Source: Dactylorhiza incarnata
Taxonomy: Eukaryota; Streptophyta; Magnoliopsida; Asparagales; Orchidaceae
NCBI GenBank assembly: GCA_033032865.1
Contig: JAWHQI010000019.1
Location: forward strand, 16,472,001-16,536,000
Reading direction: 5' to 3'
Length of the DNA stretch: 64,000 nt
This document shows positions 53,208 to 63,174 of this stretch, piece after piece. Both the position numbers and the translations under genes were made by a program. Positions within the stretch are counted from its first letter, which is position 1; each line of letters begins with the position of its first letter. Under the pieces are notes generated by a model, which made no database searches, had not been told where the DNA came from, and was given only the letters and a program-made list of their open reading frames with translations.

Positions 53208-54871
53208 TGATGCGATAATTTCGGCAAGTGCACCGGTCGCGCAAGTAATAAATTTTGGGAATAAATCCCCGAGTGTCGGTCTCTTGAGGAACACAGTAAG
53301 GTGGAGTTAGGTTTCGAGGAAGGACTTGAGATTGAAGTCCTTAACGTGGATGGAGTGTGGAGGAGTTGGGTTGGCTTTTGGAAAACAAAATAAAAGCTAA
53401 CAACTACTCCTATGCAATGCCGCTATGCAAAGCTTCGCTTGGCGGAATGGATACTAGGCAGGCCTTGAGCGCGCTGCGTCGCAAGGGCGGATGGACGAGT
53501 AGGCTAACGGAGTCGAACTATGCAGGCCTTGAGCGCGCTGCTTCGTTAGGCGAATGGAATACGGGCCGCGATGCCACGCTTCGGTAAGCGGATGGGCGAG
53601 TGGGCTAGCGGAATGAGGGTCGCAAGCACCTCTTCGACAAGCACGCCACTAGCAATTGCTAGGGCGGCACCGGACACGGTGGTGGGATGGAAAATGGATG
53701 GTGGCGCTCCTCATACACACATAAACCACAAAAGTATTCCACAAAAATGAAATATATAAATATAGAGACAAGTTTAAGTGCTCTTCATCAAAATACACAA
53801 GATCTAGCTATTACAACAATCAATAAAAGGAGAACAAGGCAAGAAATCGACCGAATCCGAAGGCTCGTTGAAGATTCACGGTTGGAATCGCCGGGTTGTC
53901 AATCCGCGTCCAAGCTCAGTCCACAACTACGTCCGGGGTAGAGAGAGCTGTCACTACTCTCCAATGGACCCGTCTTCTTCGTGTCACGATCCGGTAGAGG
54001 TTGCAAACTTCCTCTTGCTTGACGGTAATGGCGGCTAGGTCTTCCTTTGGAGCTCTTGGATGAAGGAGGAGGCCGAGAGGAAACTCCGGCTCAAGATTGG
54101 CGTGAAGAACAAGCCCGGAGATCCTCCCTAAGGTGGGCGACGATGGAGGGGCGAAGTCGGGCGGAACGGAGCAAGAAACGGCGGCTGGAAATCGGGATGA
54201 TGACCTAAAATCGCGAGCAGGGAATTTATAGGCGCTGGAATTAAACAGTGCGCACGGTCAGTGGCGCACGACCAGTGGTCGTGCGCACTAGAATTCGGTG
54301 ATCGTGCGCTCTGCCTGGACGGAACCTGCAAAGACAGAAATTATAAAATAACATGTTCGCACGACCAGTGGCGCACGACCGGTGGTCGTGCGCACTAGCG
54401 TCAGTGGTCGTGCGCAATAGATGAAACAGAACTCAGAAATTTAATGGTCAATGCGCACGAGCAGTGGCGCACGACCGGTGGTCGTGCGCACTGGCATTGG
54501 TGGTCGTGCGCACTGCACCAAACCGAACTCGTGAAAAAGGCGTTAAGTGCACACGATCAGTGGCGCACGACCAGTGGTCGTGCGCAATAGAACCAGTGAT
54601 CGTGCGCAGTGTTCCTGTGCAGAATTGCACCGGAAACACCTACACGACTCCTGTTCTAGCGTACAACCACCAATCCGGCCACTAAAAGTGGCACCGAACA
54701 ATGCATGAAAACTACTAATGAAAATCAACATGAAATCACACCAAAATGGGCCAAAAGGTGCACCTAGCATGGGATATCAAATATGAACTAAAACAGGGCT
54801 AAAGTGCAGTGAAATGACTAACTAAACGGCCCAGATGAGTCCATAAAAGTGTATATGATGAGGATTCATCA
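53208..54871 (-). repeat. E3 5' LTR
   Basis: Pair of 48419-50082, same length. TATAAATT at 54230-54223. Visible differences from the other copy are single bases (for example G/T at 53450, A/G at 53919 and C/T at 54468). Confidence 0.93.
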
Positions 54872-54876
54872 ATCCC

Positions 54877-55788
54877 CCTGAAGAGCCAGCCTCTAATGCA
54901 CCACGTGCAGATAAAGATACATATAAGAAGTATGGAGATGACTCCCTGGATGTTGAATGCCTTATGCTCGCGACTATGAACTCTGAGCTTCAGAAGCAAC
55001 ATGAGAACATGATTTGTTATGAGATGGTTGAGCACCTGAAGAAAATGTTTCAAGGGCAAGCTCGCCAAGAGAGGTTCGATATATCCAGGACGTTATTTAA
55101 GTGTAAGATAGGAGCTCGAGACCCAGTAGTAACTCACGTACTCAAGATGATTGGGTATATAGAGAGCCTTGGAAGACTGGGGTTTCCTTTGAGCCAAGAG
55201 TTGGCCACTGATCTGATCCTGCAATCGTTGCCGGACAGTTACGAGCAGTTTGTCTTAAATTACAATATGAATGAAATTGACAAGACACTGCCCGAGCTCC
55301 TAGGCATGTTAAGAACTTCCGAGATCAACATGAAGAAGACCAAGCCTGCTAGCCCAATACTGATGGTGCATAAAGGCAAGGGCAGGGTCAAGGGAACCAA
55401 GAAGACTAAGGTAGGACCTAAGTCACATCTTGATCCCAAGTCTTCAGCACTGAAAAAGAAAGGATTGGCTAAGGAAGTGAAGTGCCACCATTGTGGTAAG
55501 GCAGGGCACTGGAGGAGGAACTGTCCTCAGTATCTAGAAGATCTGCAGAAGAAGAAGGGAAGTATGACTTCCACTTCAGGTATTTTCGGTATAGAAATAA
55601 ACCTTTCTGCTCCTTCATCCTGGGTATTGGATACCGGATGTGGTTCTCACATTTGTATAAATGTGCAAGAACTGACAAGAAGAAGAATGCTGGGTAAAGG
55701 AGAGGTAGACCTGCGCGTTGGAAATGGAGCAAGAGTTGCTGCCGTTGCCGTAGGATTGTATCGTATTTCTTTGCCACAGGGCTTGTAA
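54877..55788 (+). pseudogene. C1 gag, remainder, and protease start
   Basis: Continues the frame from 48418. Gag helices (HLKKMFQGQARQERFDISRTLFKCK, LPDSYEQFVLNYNM) are followed by a CX2CX4HX4C knuckle CHHCGKAGHWRRNC (about 55480) and the protease motif WVLDTGCGSHIC (about 55620; D-T-G active site). At 55785 one G is missing relative to the expected LPQGLV, so the frame ends at TAA 55788; the polyprotein continues in another frame. The inserted E3 and this shift both break it. Confidence 0.85.
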
Positions 55789-57125
55789 TAGAACTAAATA
55801 ATTGTTATTATGTTCCAGCCATAACTAGAAACATTATTTCTATTTCATATTTGGACATGATTGGTTTTTCTTTCGTAATTAAGAACAATTGTTGTTCTAT
55901 TTATAAGAATGATGTTTGTTATGGCGTTGCCTAAATGTTTAATGGTTTATATGTTTTGAACTTAGACCATCCGATCTATAACATAGAAAATAATAAGAGA
56001 CTAAAAACAAATGATTCGAATCCTACGTACCTTTGGCATTGTCGTTTAGGCCATATAAACGAGAAACGCATATCCAAGCTCCATAAAGATGGACTACTAG
56101 ACTCATTTGATTATGAATCATTTGAGAGATGCGAGTCATGTTTGTTGGGCAAGATGACGAAATCCCCTTTCACTAGTTGTAAGGAGAGGGCTAATGATCT
56201 CTTAGGTATAATACATAGTGATTTATGCGGACCCATGAGTTCTATGGCTAGAGGTGGGTTCTACTACTTCGTTACATTTACTGATGATTTCAGTAGATTC
56301 AGATACGTGTTTCTTATGAAGAATAAATCTGAGACCTTTGAAAAGTTCAAAGTGTTTAAGAATGAAGTAGAAAACAAACTGGGAAAAAGGATAAAAGCAC
56401 TCCGATCTGATCGAGGTGGCGAATATCTGAGTCATGAGTTTCGTGATCATCTGAAAGAGTGTGGTATTGTATCACAGCTCACTCCACCCGGAACACCTCA
56501 ACATAATGGTGTCTCTGAGAGGAGGAATCGTACCTTGTTAGACATAGTGCGATCGATGATGAGTCATGCAGATTTGCCTGTTTCCTTTTGGGGTTTTGCT
56601 TTAGAGACTGCTGCTTTCACACTAAATCGAGTTCCAACGAAAATGGTTCTAAAGACACCATATGAGATATGGACTGGGAAGCGTCCTAGTATGTCGTTCA
56701 TCAAGATCTGGGGCTGTGAGGCATACGTGCGACGTCAAATGCCTGACAAGATGGAACCCATTTCGGATAAATGTTATCTCGTGGGGTATCCTAGGGAAAC
56801 CAAAGGACACTATTTCTACTTACCGTCTGAGGGCAAAGTGTTTGTCGCAAGGACTGGTGTCTTTTTGGAGAAAGAGTTCTTATCCAGAAAGACTGCAAAG
56901 GTAGAACTTGAAGAAGTTCAAGAGCCACAAATAATGAACGAACCGGAATTGGAACCTGAGCAAGGACTACAAGAAGTTGTAGCTGGAGAGCCTGCTCATG
57001 AAACACAAGTCCTACGTAGATCTGGTAGACCAAGATTTGAGCCTGAGAGATATGGATTTCTCATGACTCAAATAGGTAATGTTTTGCTTATGGATCATGA
57101 TGATGAGCCTGCAACCTACAAATAG
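55789..57125 (+). pseudogene. C1 integrase
   Basis: After the shift the text reads ELNNCYYVPAITRNIISISYL (end of protease region), then a TAA at 55932. From 55935 the integrase is open: zinc-binding HCRLGHINEKRI...CESCLLGKM, the core with first D in HSDLCGPM, second D in LRSDRGGEY, and E in GVSERRNRTLLD, then the copia-type C-terminus (FIKIWGCEAYV, KCYLVGYP). TAG at 57123-57125 interrupts the linker to RT (YK*AMNGPD). All three catalytic residues are present. Confidence 0.9.
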
Positions 57126-58190
57126 GCTATGAATGGACCTGACTCTGAGAAGTGGCTTGAGGCCATGAAATCTGAAATGGACTCCATGTACATAAACCAA
57201 GTTTGTACCTTGGTGGAACCACCTGAAGGGGTACGACCCATAGGGTGCAAATGGGTCTTCAATAAGAAGACCGACATGGATGTGAATGTACAGACATTCA
57301 AAGGCCGGCTGGTAGCTAAAGGTTTCAGGAAAATTCATGGTATTGACTATGATGAGACCTTTTCCCCTGTGGCCATGGTCAAGTCCATCAAAATTCTACT
57401 TACTATTACTGCGTACTATGACTACGAGATCTGGCAAATGGATGTCAAAACGGCTTTCCTTAATGGAAACCTCCTTGAGGAAGTGTACATGACACAACCC
57501 GAGGGTTGTGAATCTCCAAGTGAAGCCACTAAAATATGCAAGTTGAATCGATCCATTTATGGATTGAAACAAGCTTCTTGAAGTTAGAATCTGCGTTTTG
57601 ATGAGAAGATCAAAGAGTTTGGTTTCATCAAGAACGAAGATGAGCCTTGTGTTTACAAGAAGATTAGTGGGAGCATTGTTGTCTTCCTGATATTTTATGT
57701 AGATGACATACTTCTGATCAGGAATGACATTCCGACCCTGCAAGTTGTTAAGAACAACCTAGGGAACTGCTTTTCTATGAAAGACTTGGGTGAAGCGACT
57801 TACATACTTGGTATTAAGATCTATAGAGATAGATCGAAGAAGTTGCTGGGTTTAACCCAGAGTACATACATTGACAAGGTGTTGAAACGGTTTAACATGC
57901 TTGAGTCCAAGAAAGGATTCTTACCCATGTCACATGGTGTGAGTCTCTCTAAGGACCAGTGTCCAAAATCTTTGGAAGATAAGGACCGCATGAAGTTGAT
58001 TCCATATGCTTCGGCAATTGGATCAGTCATGTATGCAATGTTATGTACTCGACCCGATGTCTCATATGCATTAAGCATGACTAGCAGGTATCAGTCTGAT
58101 CCGGGTGATGGTCACTGGATCGCAGTCAAGAATATCCTAAAGTACTTGAGAAGGACTAAGGATACATTCTTGGTGTTTGGTGGAGATTAA
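57126..58190 (+). pseudogene. C1 reverse transcriptase
   Basis: Same frame as integrase. Copia RT blocks are in order: PIGCKWVFNKKTD, YDETFSPVAMVKSIKILLTI, QMDVKTAFLNGNL, IYGLKQAS, then two stops (TGA 57579-57581, TAG 57585-57587) where the family has RSW. The catalytic YVDDILLI follows at about 57698, then MKDLGEATYILGIKI and YASAIGSVMYAMLCTRPDVSYA. TAA ends it at 58190. Several stops are explained by single C>T or G>A changes. Confidence 0.9.
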
Positions 58191-58481
58191 GAGCTCGTTG
58201 TAAAGGGTTACACGGATGCAAGCTTCCAGACTGACACAGATGACTCAAAGTTATAGTCAGGTTTTGTGTTTTGCCTTAATGGAGGAGCTATAAGATGGAA
58301 GAGTTCCAAGCAAGAGACAGTTGCTGATTCTACGACTGAGGCCGAGTATATCGCTGCAGCAAATGCGGCAAAGGAGGCTGTGTGGATTAGGAAATTCATC
58401 AGCGAGCTTGATGTAGTTCCTAGCATTGTTGATCCCGTAGTTCTCTACTATGATAATAACGGTGCAATTGCACAAGCTAAG
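58191..58481 (+). pseudogene. C1 RNase H, cut off by an LTR insertion
   Basis: GYTDASFQTD, a TAG (58254-58256), SGFVFCLNGGAIRWKSSKQETVADSTTEAEYIAA and WIRKFISELDV, then YYDNNGAIAQAK, which ends at the inserted LTR (58482). The catalytic D, E and D positions are present; the last part and the 3' LTR are missing from the window. Confidence 0.88.
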
Positions 58482-59835
58482 TGTAACACCCTGCCAGTAC
58501 GAATAATATAACAGTAGGTCCGGCCGGGACCCCACGCCATACTTACCACACTAGCTAGGAGTTAAAAGGAGATAAACAGAAAGAAACTACAACAGAGTAT
58601 ACTGAACACTAGCGGAAGCATAAAGATTTAACATTTCAATTAGAATTGTCCACTATCGTAGGAATGAAAACATGAAATAGAGTTATGGCATTAAGGCCTT
58701 ACATTTAACAAATGTACTAAAACTCCAAAACATACATCGGCACGCAGGCCGGCAATACATGAGAAAGCTAAAAAGGGAGGCTGGCCTTCAAGGGCCAACT
58801 CAGCAAAAGGGGCCACCGCCCGCTATTTCCCGCTAGGCTCACCTGGACCTGCATAAGAACATTCCACCAAGCGGTGGCAAACAAAGTAACGGTCAGCACA
58901 GCTGACCAAATTATAACGACCCCACCCCTTTCCCGTGGTGGCGGAGATTCTACCCTGCAAGCAAGCCATACTAGCACAAGTACTAAAATAAAGAAAGTGC
59001 AACTACACAAGGTGAGGTTTCAAGCACATTCAATCTTCTAGGTTGAGCATCAAAAAGGAGGGAACCTAGGTATGCACGTGATGTTAGTTGGGTTCACCCG
59101 AAGGTTCCCCACAACCGCCTAAACAACCGCATGAGGCTAACAACATCAATTCCACAAACACTCCACCGTAAGGGCCATCGCCTTAGGTGGGAAAAAGAGC
59201 TTTTGGTCGGTCTAGGTAAAACACCTTCCATGACCTCTCCCATGATCGCACGGCCTACATGAGGTAGGGACCTCTTGCCGATCTGCATGGAAACGGGTTC
59301 GGTTTAGCTTTGCCCGTGCTCTAATCGTCGCGATCTATCGCACGACGCGGGTACTTCTTCGCCTCGGCCCGTAAGGGTTTAGCACTTTCAAGTGCTACAC
59401 AAATATAAGATACGCACCTAATCCCTTCACATGGATCTAGGCTTCACAAATACTCAAATTAGGGAGGTATAATACGCTCCGCATCAATTTCGTGGTGAAG
59501 GTTTGCCTTCATCCAATCTCAAAGCATGGGGCTTTCGTTAGGATCTTCACAAGACGCCTACACTTAAATCCCGCACTACTATAGACGATTTCACGGAGTC
59601 ATTCTCCGGTACGCATTCTAGGCTTAACATAAATGCAACGTCGCAATCCAAGCATCACCGATTCGGGCTCATGGCCATGAATAGGCTTCACACAAAATGC
59701 CTAAATCCGCACGACAACCGGATTTTCTACATGCAATATGCCGGGGACGGACACAATCGACCCGGAGTTCCGAAGAACTTGAGGGAATCCTACACTTCAC
59801 CCATTTGGTGAAAGGGATCCCTCATGCAAGCATAG
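58482..59835 (+). repeat. Gypsy LTR inserted in C1, itself cut by E4
   Basis: Begins TGTAACACCCTGCCAGTACG at a clean junction in the C1 RNase H frame. It resembles 3870-5460 over most of its length (GTAGGTCCGGCCGGGACC, GTTGGGTTCACCCGAAGG, ATGCAAGCATAG). TGTAACACCC is typical of Tekay/Del LTRs. No internal gypsy domain follows, because E4 begins at 59836. A palindrome AGCACTT/AAGTGCT (59388-59403) lies before an ATATAAGA segment. Confidence 0.65.
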
Positions 59836-61395
59836 TGATAGTGCATTATTTATAGTTATTTTTATATAGTATTTTAGTAGTAATTAATTAGTTTTTATAT
59901 AATTTTAATTTAATATATATCTAATTTGCTTTGTTTTATATTTTCAGGGACTTTGGGGCTGCTAATAGCAATTTCAAGCACATAGCCGTGTTCAGGGGAA
60001 ATTCTGGAGCATTTCTGCAAAAACCCTCAATACACGCCCCAGGTCACGCACGTGACCTAGGGGCGTGACCATGTCCACGACCGTGTATCGCTTTCAGCTC
60101 ACAGAACTCGCTGCCACGTCGGATTAAAGTTACACGCCCCAGGTCACGGGCGTGACCGGGGGCGTGACCTTCAAGTCACGGGCGTGACTCGCCCAACAAG
60201 CATTCAATTCAAGCAGTTTCTGCCGCCGAGTCGTTCCAGCTTACACGCCCTTGGTCACGGGCGTGACCGAGGCCGTGCCCTCTCCCTCAACTGCCAAATT
60301 AACTCCAGATCGCGCCGTTTCCCGCCGTTTCCTGACTCGGTCAAGACACGCCCTAGGTCACGGGCGTGACCTAGGGCGTGACCCGTCGAGATGATCAATT
60401 TTGGCGGTTTTTCTTCCCCAACGTTCCCGGGCTTTCAAGACGCAATTACGCAGCTTACACGCCCTTGGTCACGGGCGTGACCAAGGGCGTGACTCAGCAA
60501 TTTTCTGCCTATAAAAGCCAGCTGCTGCCAAAGTGATGGGCATCCAGGCCATGCTTAGTTTGGATCGTTTCTAGTATAGTTTTTCTGCATTTTTCTTAGT
60601 GTAACTTTATTTTATGTCTTGTCTTTTTTAATTCCTAGCTTAGATTTACTTTACATGCAATTGTACTTTTCTTTACTTAGAAATAAAAATATCTTTCTTC
60701 TCAATTATGTTTTGTTAATTTTCATAGTATTTGGTCGGATGAATTCTTAAGCTTTTATCTTTTCAAAATCTCTTATTCATAGTTTAGTTTGGAAAACTAA
60801 GATTTACCGTTGATTTGCAATTTTTGGTTTCATATTTCTAGGGTATGATAATCAAGTTTGATCCGTATTTTAGTGTATCGAGAGATCCGTAAATACGGGT
60901 AGATCGCTCATCGGTAAAAAGAGTTGTATGCATTCCTCGAGAGAGGGTGACGCAAATCTTCCGGATTGGAGTCAAATCCAATAGTGGGGCTCACCGCATA
61001 AAGCAAGCTTAGGGGTTTCGACTGGCCGAGGGGTCTTAATCGATCAACCTAAGGTTAGGTGGTAGTTCTCTCGAGAGAGGTTCTATCATATTTTGGGAAC
61101 CTCCACGGTCAAGTTTGTCTAAATCGATTTCTTTTGAATTCTAGATTTACAAAACATTTCACTTAAGAATGATTCCCGATCAAATGTTTCTTTTCTTTTA
61201 ATTATTTTCAAAACTCTATTTTACTGCCGATAAAATAATAATAATTTGCGTGAGTAGAAGTAATCAACAGACCCGTGGAATACGACACTTGATATTTATT
61301 TGTTTTGAATATCCTATGCTATGAACGATAGGTGCTCTTGCCTATAGTTCGCAGAATTTGGAGAAAATTATTTATATCCTAAATTTTAGCTATCA
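59836..61395 (+). repeat. E4 5' LTR
   Basis: 1560 bp with TGATAG/CTATCA ends. A palindrome array (60032-60492) precedes TATAAAAG (60510-60517). Downstream is R/U5-like text with TTTATTTTATG and a CGAGAGAGG inverted pair. Confidence 0.88.
60032..60492 (+). promoter_or_regulatory. Palindrome array upstream of the E4 TATA box
   Basis: Five long palindromes plus one short one. The two best (60347-60380 and about 60457-60490) have perfect 15-bp arms around GGGC. One has arms CACGCCCTAGGTCAC/GTGACCTAGGGCGTG and the other CACGCCCTTGGTCAC/GTGACCAAGGGCGTG, a paired change. The array ends 18 bp before the TATA box. Repeated in the 3' LTR (63371-63830). Confidence 0.7.
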
Positions 61396-61398
61396 AGT

Positions 61399-61630
61399 TT
61401 TTGGCTTGGGTTTAAATGTGCGGAAATCAAAAGATAAACATGAAGGGTTCAAGCACACTTAAACATAAGGGAGAGCTTTGCATGAAATGATGTTGCTAAA
61501 AATAATTTTTGATACCCCAAATTATTTTTGATATATAGAATTGGGATCAAAAATAGCAATTTTTTCATAATCTTTTTCACATAATTTTTCAAATATTTTT
61601 TTCATCAAAATGACTTTTTTTTTTTTTTTG
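61399..61630 (-). repeat. E4 inverted repeat, left arm
   Basis: 232 bp, the reverse complement of 62523-62754 with no length change and at least one mismatch (A/T in the AGCAATTTTTT stretch). It starts inside the would-be primer site. Given its content it belongs to the inverted segment. Confidence 0.9.
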
Positions 61631-62522
61631 CTTTTTGCTATTTATTTCCTTCTTTTGTAGCCATCGTGAGATAATTGTAACTTCCACCATCTTCACAAAA
61701 TATAGTACACACTAGCAACATATAAAGCTCAAAATAAATTTGTGTGCAACATAGGTAGGCTATTTGGCTTTGGTGAAAAATAAGTGGAGCTACCAAAAGG
61801 AAGGGAAAAGGCACAAGGTGGCTAACAATGATTAAGCTTTTAAGGTTTGGAATACAAAGGCTCAATCTATTCAATAAAATGTCTTGATCATATTCATGCT
61901 TCTAAGTCTATTTTAGCAAAGTATTGAAAAATTCAAGAGAAGCAAATTCTAGATAGAAAATAAAGAGAAATGACTTTTCATGAAAATGAAAATAACAAGC
62001 GTCTAGATCGGTTCGCATCTACTACACTCAACACTAATCAACATTACAAAGATTTTTAAAAAAGAAAATAAGGGATGTTAGATTTTATAAAAGTGAAAAA
62101 TATAAAAAGATAGCTATGAAAAAGTGCAAATATTCAAGAAAGTTTTTCAAAAATAACATGCTACCTTAATTAGAAACACTGCATGAGTCAACATATTACT
62201 CGTGAAACATAGGCAAAATGAAAATTAGAGAAATTTATTCTAACTAAGCAAGTATATAAATGATTAAAAACAAGAAAAGTCATAGTCATGGGGTACTAAA
62301 GACAAAAATTAACTCAAATTTTTCTTGGTTTTTTTTTTTTTTGAAAAAAAAAATGAAACATAAAAAAGTGATAAGAATATATGAAATTTTTTTTTTTAAA
62401 TTTGCTTTTAAAATAAACATGAAATCCAATATTCCCCCAGACTAGAGGGAAACATTGTCCTCAATGTTAAAAAAAAAAAAACTAAGTAAGAGAGAAAACA
62501 ATATAAAGAAAAATGCATAGGA
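61631..62522 (-). other. E4 loop, inverted internal segment
   Basis: Non-coding. On the minus strand it carries CATTGAGGACAATG and a PPT-like TAGTCTGGGGGAA (about 62440-62428), and a block like E1 10260-10400 read the same way. These are 3'-half Athila signals, opposite to the LTRs. Confidence 0.65.
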
Positions 62523-62754
62523 CAAAAAAAAAAAAAAAGTCATTTTGATGAAAAAAATATTTGAAAAATTATGTGAAAAAGATTATGAAAAAAATGCTAT
62601 TTTTGATCCCAATTCTATATATCAAAAATAATTTGGGGTATCAAAAATTATTTTTAGCAACATCATTTCATGCAAAGCTCTCCCTTATGTTTAAGTGTGC
62701 TTGAACCCTTCATGTTTATCTTTTGATTTCCGCACATTTAAACCCAAGCCAAAA
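62523..62754 (+). repeat. E4 inverted repeat, right arm (native orientation)
   Basis: Reverse complement of the left arm. It continues without a break into the PPT side of the element, so it is probably the original copy. Confidence 0.85.
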
Positions 62755-63134
62755 CGTTACACCTAATGAAAGTCCTTTTGATTCATGCTTCTTAGGTTTA
62801 TTTTTAGTACGGTAGCGAGAAAGTAAATTGGGTAAATTTTTTAGGTAAGAGTATGGATTTTTGACTTGAATTGATATGATTATAAAATGTCTCTAAGATT
62901 TTAGTAGCAATTCAATGCACTTTTCATTCGTCATATTACTCAGTTTTTACTTTTGCTAAAATATGGGATGATTTATTTTATGCTAGTGGAATTTATAAAA
63001 TTATTTGCTAAGATTAAGTAATAATTTTCAGTTTGTTTTTCATAGTTTTCCTACCTTTAATTTCGCATCGTACTCGTGTACGGCATAGCCAAATTGATTG
63101 ATTAGTTTATTTTATTTTTGCTAGCTCGTATGTG
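62755..63134 (+). other. E4 internal sequence before the PPT
   Basis: AT-rich, no gene seen on either strand. It links the right arm to the PPT-side hairpin. Confidence 0.5.
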
Positions 63135-63174
63135 TTTGCTTGGGGACAAGCAAAATACTTAGTCTGGGGGTATT
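63135..63174 (+). other. E4 hairpin and polypurine tract
   Basis: TTTGCTTGGGGACAAGCAAA (63135-63154) is a perfect 8-bp stem with a GGGA loop. AGTCTGGGGGTATT (63161-63174) follows and touches the 3' LTR. The pair corresponds to the hairpin and PPT of E1-E3 with a different loop. Confidence 0.8.

Larger units (their letters stand above)
48419..54871 (-). mobile_element. E3: young Athila-like non-autonomous element
   Basis: 6453 bp, flanked by the perfect duplication ATCCC (48414-48418, 54872-54876). Both LTRs are 1664 bp, and by eye I find only about four differences between them. The minus strand codes. It has a tRNA-Asp primer site (53201-53185), an intact zinc-knuckle ORF and a PPT (50095-50083). 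There is no pol and no Athila-type ORF. Among E1-E3 it is clearly the most recent. Confidence 0.95.
46153..58481 (+). mobile_element. C1: Ty1/copia retrotransposon, interrupted twice
   Basis: The order is LTR, tRNA-iMet primer site, gag, protease, integrase, RT, RNase H, as in copia elements. It carries a 6.45-kb insertion (E3) in gag and is cut off in RNase H by a gypsy LTR at 58482. The reading frame is otherwise well kept, with one frameshift and about seven stops, so it died fairly recently. It is itself inserted in the Tat element's antisense ORF. Confidence 0.9.
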
